Positions 5,325 to 7,473 of a stretch of DNA of 7,473 nt are shown here, piece by piece. The notes below the pieces were generated by a model. It had not been told where the DNA came from. It was given only the letters and a program-made list of their open reading frames with translations, and did no database searches. Numbering within the stretch: the stretch's first letter is position 1; the number at the start of each line of letters is the position of its first letter. The stretch comes from an uncultured Mucilaginibacter sp. (GTDB lineage: Bacteria; Bacteroidota; Bacteroidia; Sphingobacteriales; Sphingobacteriaceae): contig CAMLFI010000116.1 of the NCBI GenBank assembly GCA_946479225.1, positions 1 to 7,473 on the forward strand. The letters are read 5' to 3'. Both the position numbers and the translations under genes were made by a program.

Positions 5325-7473
5325 TTAATTTTCTTTTATCATGTGTCGGTTTATGTTTTGATCTTTATGAAACGAATTACGATACTTTTTAATATACTCA
5401 GAAGGGTTTAGTCCAAACAATTTACTAAACTGTTCCCTAAAATATTTTAAATCATTTAAACCCACTTTAGCGGCTGTTTCAGAAACGGTGCTGTCGGTGC
5501 TCAGAAATATTTCGGCGGCTTTTCTTAAACGAATGAAACGGATAAAGCCATTCGCTGACTGGCCAGAAATTGATTTGATCCTTCGGTAAAGGTTTGAGTG
5601 GCTCATTCCTATTTCGTTTGACAGTGTTTTAATATTAAACTCCGGATCGGTTAGATGTCGTTCAACAATATCGAGGCACTTTTGTAAAAAATCTTTATAT
5701 TCATTTGAAATTTTAAGTGTGTTTGCTTTTAAGGTGATCTCGTTAAAAAAGTATCGCTGCAGGTTGTTCCTTGTTTTAAGAATACCTTTTACGCGAGCTA
5801 TCAGCATTTCATTTTCAAATGGCTTACTGATGTAATCATCCGCCCCACCTTCTATTCCTTTCAACTTGATCTCGGACGCCGTGATCGCGGTAAGCAGTAT
5901 AACCGGGATATGATTCAACTCAGGATCTTCTTTTATATGGGCGCAGAGTTCTATCCCGCTCATGCCGGGCATCATTACATCGCTGATAACGATATCGGGC
6001 ATAACATCCGAAACCATTTTTAGGCCCGACTCTCCATCATAGGCTTCATATACCATATAGTCGGCTATAAAAAGCTCCCTGATATACCCACATATCTCTT
6101 TATTATCCTCAATAATGAGCATGCATTTGTGATCGGATGTTATTTCAATCTGAGCCTGATTAATATTATTATCAACCACCGGCAGCGCCCCATCACTTCC
6201 CTCTTCCATCAATTCGTTTAAGAACACAGACCGGGGCGGCGCATCGTCAATAATGGTTGCCGACTTTAAATGATCGCGCCCTTTAAGTAGTTCAAGATTA
6301 AATATTGTCCCTTCACCTACCTCACTTTCATAACTTATTTTGCCGCTATGCTGATCCACGTAGTTTTTAACCAGGAATAAGCCGATGCCCAATCCTCCTT
6401 TTGACAAGGTATTGTACTGATACTCCTGGTAATATCTTTGGTATAGCTTTTCGCCGGCTGTTTGTGTAATACCGCAGCCGGTATCCTTTATACTAATATT
6501 AATTTGATTTTCCGTTTGACTTACACTCATGGTTACGCGTCCGCCGGCATCGGTAAATTTAACCGCGTTTGATAACAGGTTGAACAGAACGATCTCGATC
6601 TTTTCGCGGTCGGCTACTAATTCTATATACTCATCGGTACACAAATAATCTAACTGAAGTTGTTTTGCTTTGGCCTGATGAGAGAAGCATAAAAAAACCT
6701 CTTTGCTTAAATCAACAATATTGATCCTTGCTAATTTCAATTCGTCCGCATCGGCGTCGGCTTTTCTGAATAATAACAACTGATCCACCAGGCTTAACAA
6801 ACGTTTGGCATTACGATTAATAGTATTTAGATTTTGCTGATCCACATCGTTATTACCGGTATATAAAATTTCTTTGAGCGGATTAATGATCAGGGTTAAA
6901 GGCGTCCGGAACTCATGTGAAATATTTGTAAAAAAGGATAGTTTCTTTTCATGCAGCTCTTTCTCTTTTTCAGTTTCAATATGCGCCAGCTTTACTTCGT
7001 ATTTAAGTTTAGCCTGTCTGTTATTATAAAAAATGTAGCCATAAACGGCGGCAACAAACAAAAAAGCATAAATGAGGTAAGCCCACCAGGAAAGGTACCA
7101 TGGCGGTGTTATAATAACGGTAAGTGATTTTCCCTCATTGTTCCAAACACCATCGTTATTTGATGCTTTTACTTTGAATACGTATGTACCTGGGTTTAAA
7201 TTGGTATAAGTAGCTTTACGCTGCTCACCGATATAGTTCCATTTTTTATCGAAGCCAACCAATTTATAGGCATAATTATTCTTCTCGGTATGGGTATAGT
7301 TAAGGGCGACAAATTCTATCGAAAAAACACTTTGGCTGTATTTTAAAACTATCTCTTTTGCATTTTGAATGGGTTCTTTAAGCGCACTGTTGGGGCCCGG
7401 AGTAATTGATCTGTTAAATACCTGCAAATCGGAAAAGTATAGCGGGGGAACAACTTTATTATAATTGATAGCC
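5325..7473 (-). CDS. Hybrid two-component system (HTCS) sensor kinase/AraC regulator, 5' end outside the window
   Basis: The reading frame is open to the window edge and gives 715 visible residues. The codons before the TTG at 7427 encode a further in-frame propeller-type stretch (PPLYFSDLQVF), so the true start lies beyond 7473. Domains in visible numbering: the end of the periplasmic sensor with a Y_Y_Y domain at about 55-120; one membrane helix at about 129-149; a HisKA domain with H-box SFFTNISHEFRTPL and phospho-acceptor His186; an HATPase domain with N302 and the boxes DTGCGI and KGGLGIGL; a receiver with acidic Asp456, phospho-acceptor Asp498 (SDVMMPG), Thr528 and Lys550; and a C-terminal AraC-type helix-turn-helix at about 605-700. 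All catalytic residues seen are intact. HTCS proteins sense oligosaccharides in the periplasm and activate adjacent PUL genes. This one lies upstream of the SusC/SusD pair in the same direction but is separated from it by a terminator. Confidence 0.96.
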   Translation of the reverse strand, partial: AINYNKVVPPLYFSDLQVFNRSITPGPNSALKEPIQNAKEIVLKYSQSVFSIEFVALNYTHTEKNNYAYKLVGFDKKWNYIGEQRKATYTNLNPGTYVFKVKASNNDGVWNNEGKSLTVIITPPWYLSWWAYLIYAFLFVAAVYGYIFYNNRQAKLKYEVKLAHIETEKEKELHEKKLSFFTNISHEFRTPLTLIINPLKEILYTGNNDVDQQNLNTINRNAKRLLSLVDQLLLFRKADADADELKLARINIVDLSKEVFLCFSHQAKAKQLQLDYLCTDEYIELVADREKIEIVLFNLLSNAVKFTDAGGRVTMSVSQTENQINISIKDTGCGITQTAGEKLYQRYYQEYQYNTLSKGGLGIGLFLVKNYVDQHSGKISYESEVGEGTIFNLELLKGRDHLKSATIIDDAPPRSVFLNELMEEGSDGALPVVDNNINQAQIEITSDHKCMLIIEDNKEICGYIRELFIADYMVYEAYDGESGLKMVSDVMPDIVISDVMMPGMSGIELCAHIKEDPELNHIPVILLTAITASEIKLKGIEGGADDYISKPFENEMLIARVKGILKTRNNLQRYFFNEITLKANTLKISNEYKDFLQKCLDIVERHLTDPEFNIKTLSNEIGMSHSNLYRRIKSISGQSANGFIRFIRLRKAAEIFLSTDSTVSETAAKVGLNDLKYFREQFSKLFGLNPSEYIKKYRNSFHKDQNINRHMIKEN

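Noticed and set aside
7425..7427. TTG as the start codon of the HTCS gene
   Set aside because: The frame stays open to the window edge and the 15 upstream codons encode family-typical sequence (PPLYFSD), so the gene is truncated by the window and does not start here.
1..7473. Search for CRISPR arrays, insertion sequences, tRNA or rRNA genes and phage-type genes
   Set aside because: No regularly spaced repeats, transposase-like frames, terminal inverted repeats or structured RNA genes were seen. Nearly all of the sequence is explained by four co-directional genes and one intergenic control region.

Overview
The window reads as one end of a polysaccharide utilization locus (PUL) from a member of the Bacteroidota. 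The SusC/SusD pair, a hybrid two-component regulator, lipoprotein signals with CKKD after the cysteine, and gene starts without clear Shine-Dalgarno sequences all point there. The moderate base composition and protein style suggest a soil or plant-associated Sphingobacteriaceae such as Mucilaginibacter or Pedobacter. That genus-level guess is inference.

Every gene is on the minus strand, so transcription runs from right to left. From right to left the layout is as follows. (1) 5325-7473 is a hybrid two-component system (HTCS) sensor/regulator that runs off the right edge. (2) 5047-5324 is a 278-bp non-coding stretch. It holds a strong intrinsic terminator just after the HTCS gene, a cluster of short direct repeats, a perfect 22-bp palindrome and a weak promoter candidate. 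(3) 1867-5046 is a SusC-type TonB-dependent outer-membrane transporter. (4) 150-1856 is a SusD-type glycan-binding lipoprotein starting 10 bp after it. (5) 118-144 is a hairpin followed by a T-run, immediately after the susD-like stop codon. (6) 1-88 is the first 29 codons of another lipoprotein that runs off the left edge.

The expected working model comes from known PUL biology. The HTCS senses an oligosaccharide in the periplasm and binds DNA upstream of the susC-like gene through its AraC-type domain. The SusC/SusD pair captures and imports the glycan at the cell surface, helped by the third lipoprotein. No carbohydrate-active enzyme lies in the window, so the substrate cannot be named. 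The coding content is conventional. The parts most worth a second look are non-coding: the palindrome with a third matching half-site upstream of the susC-like gene, and the hairpin that may set the expression ratio within the operon.
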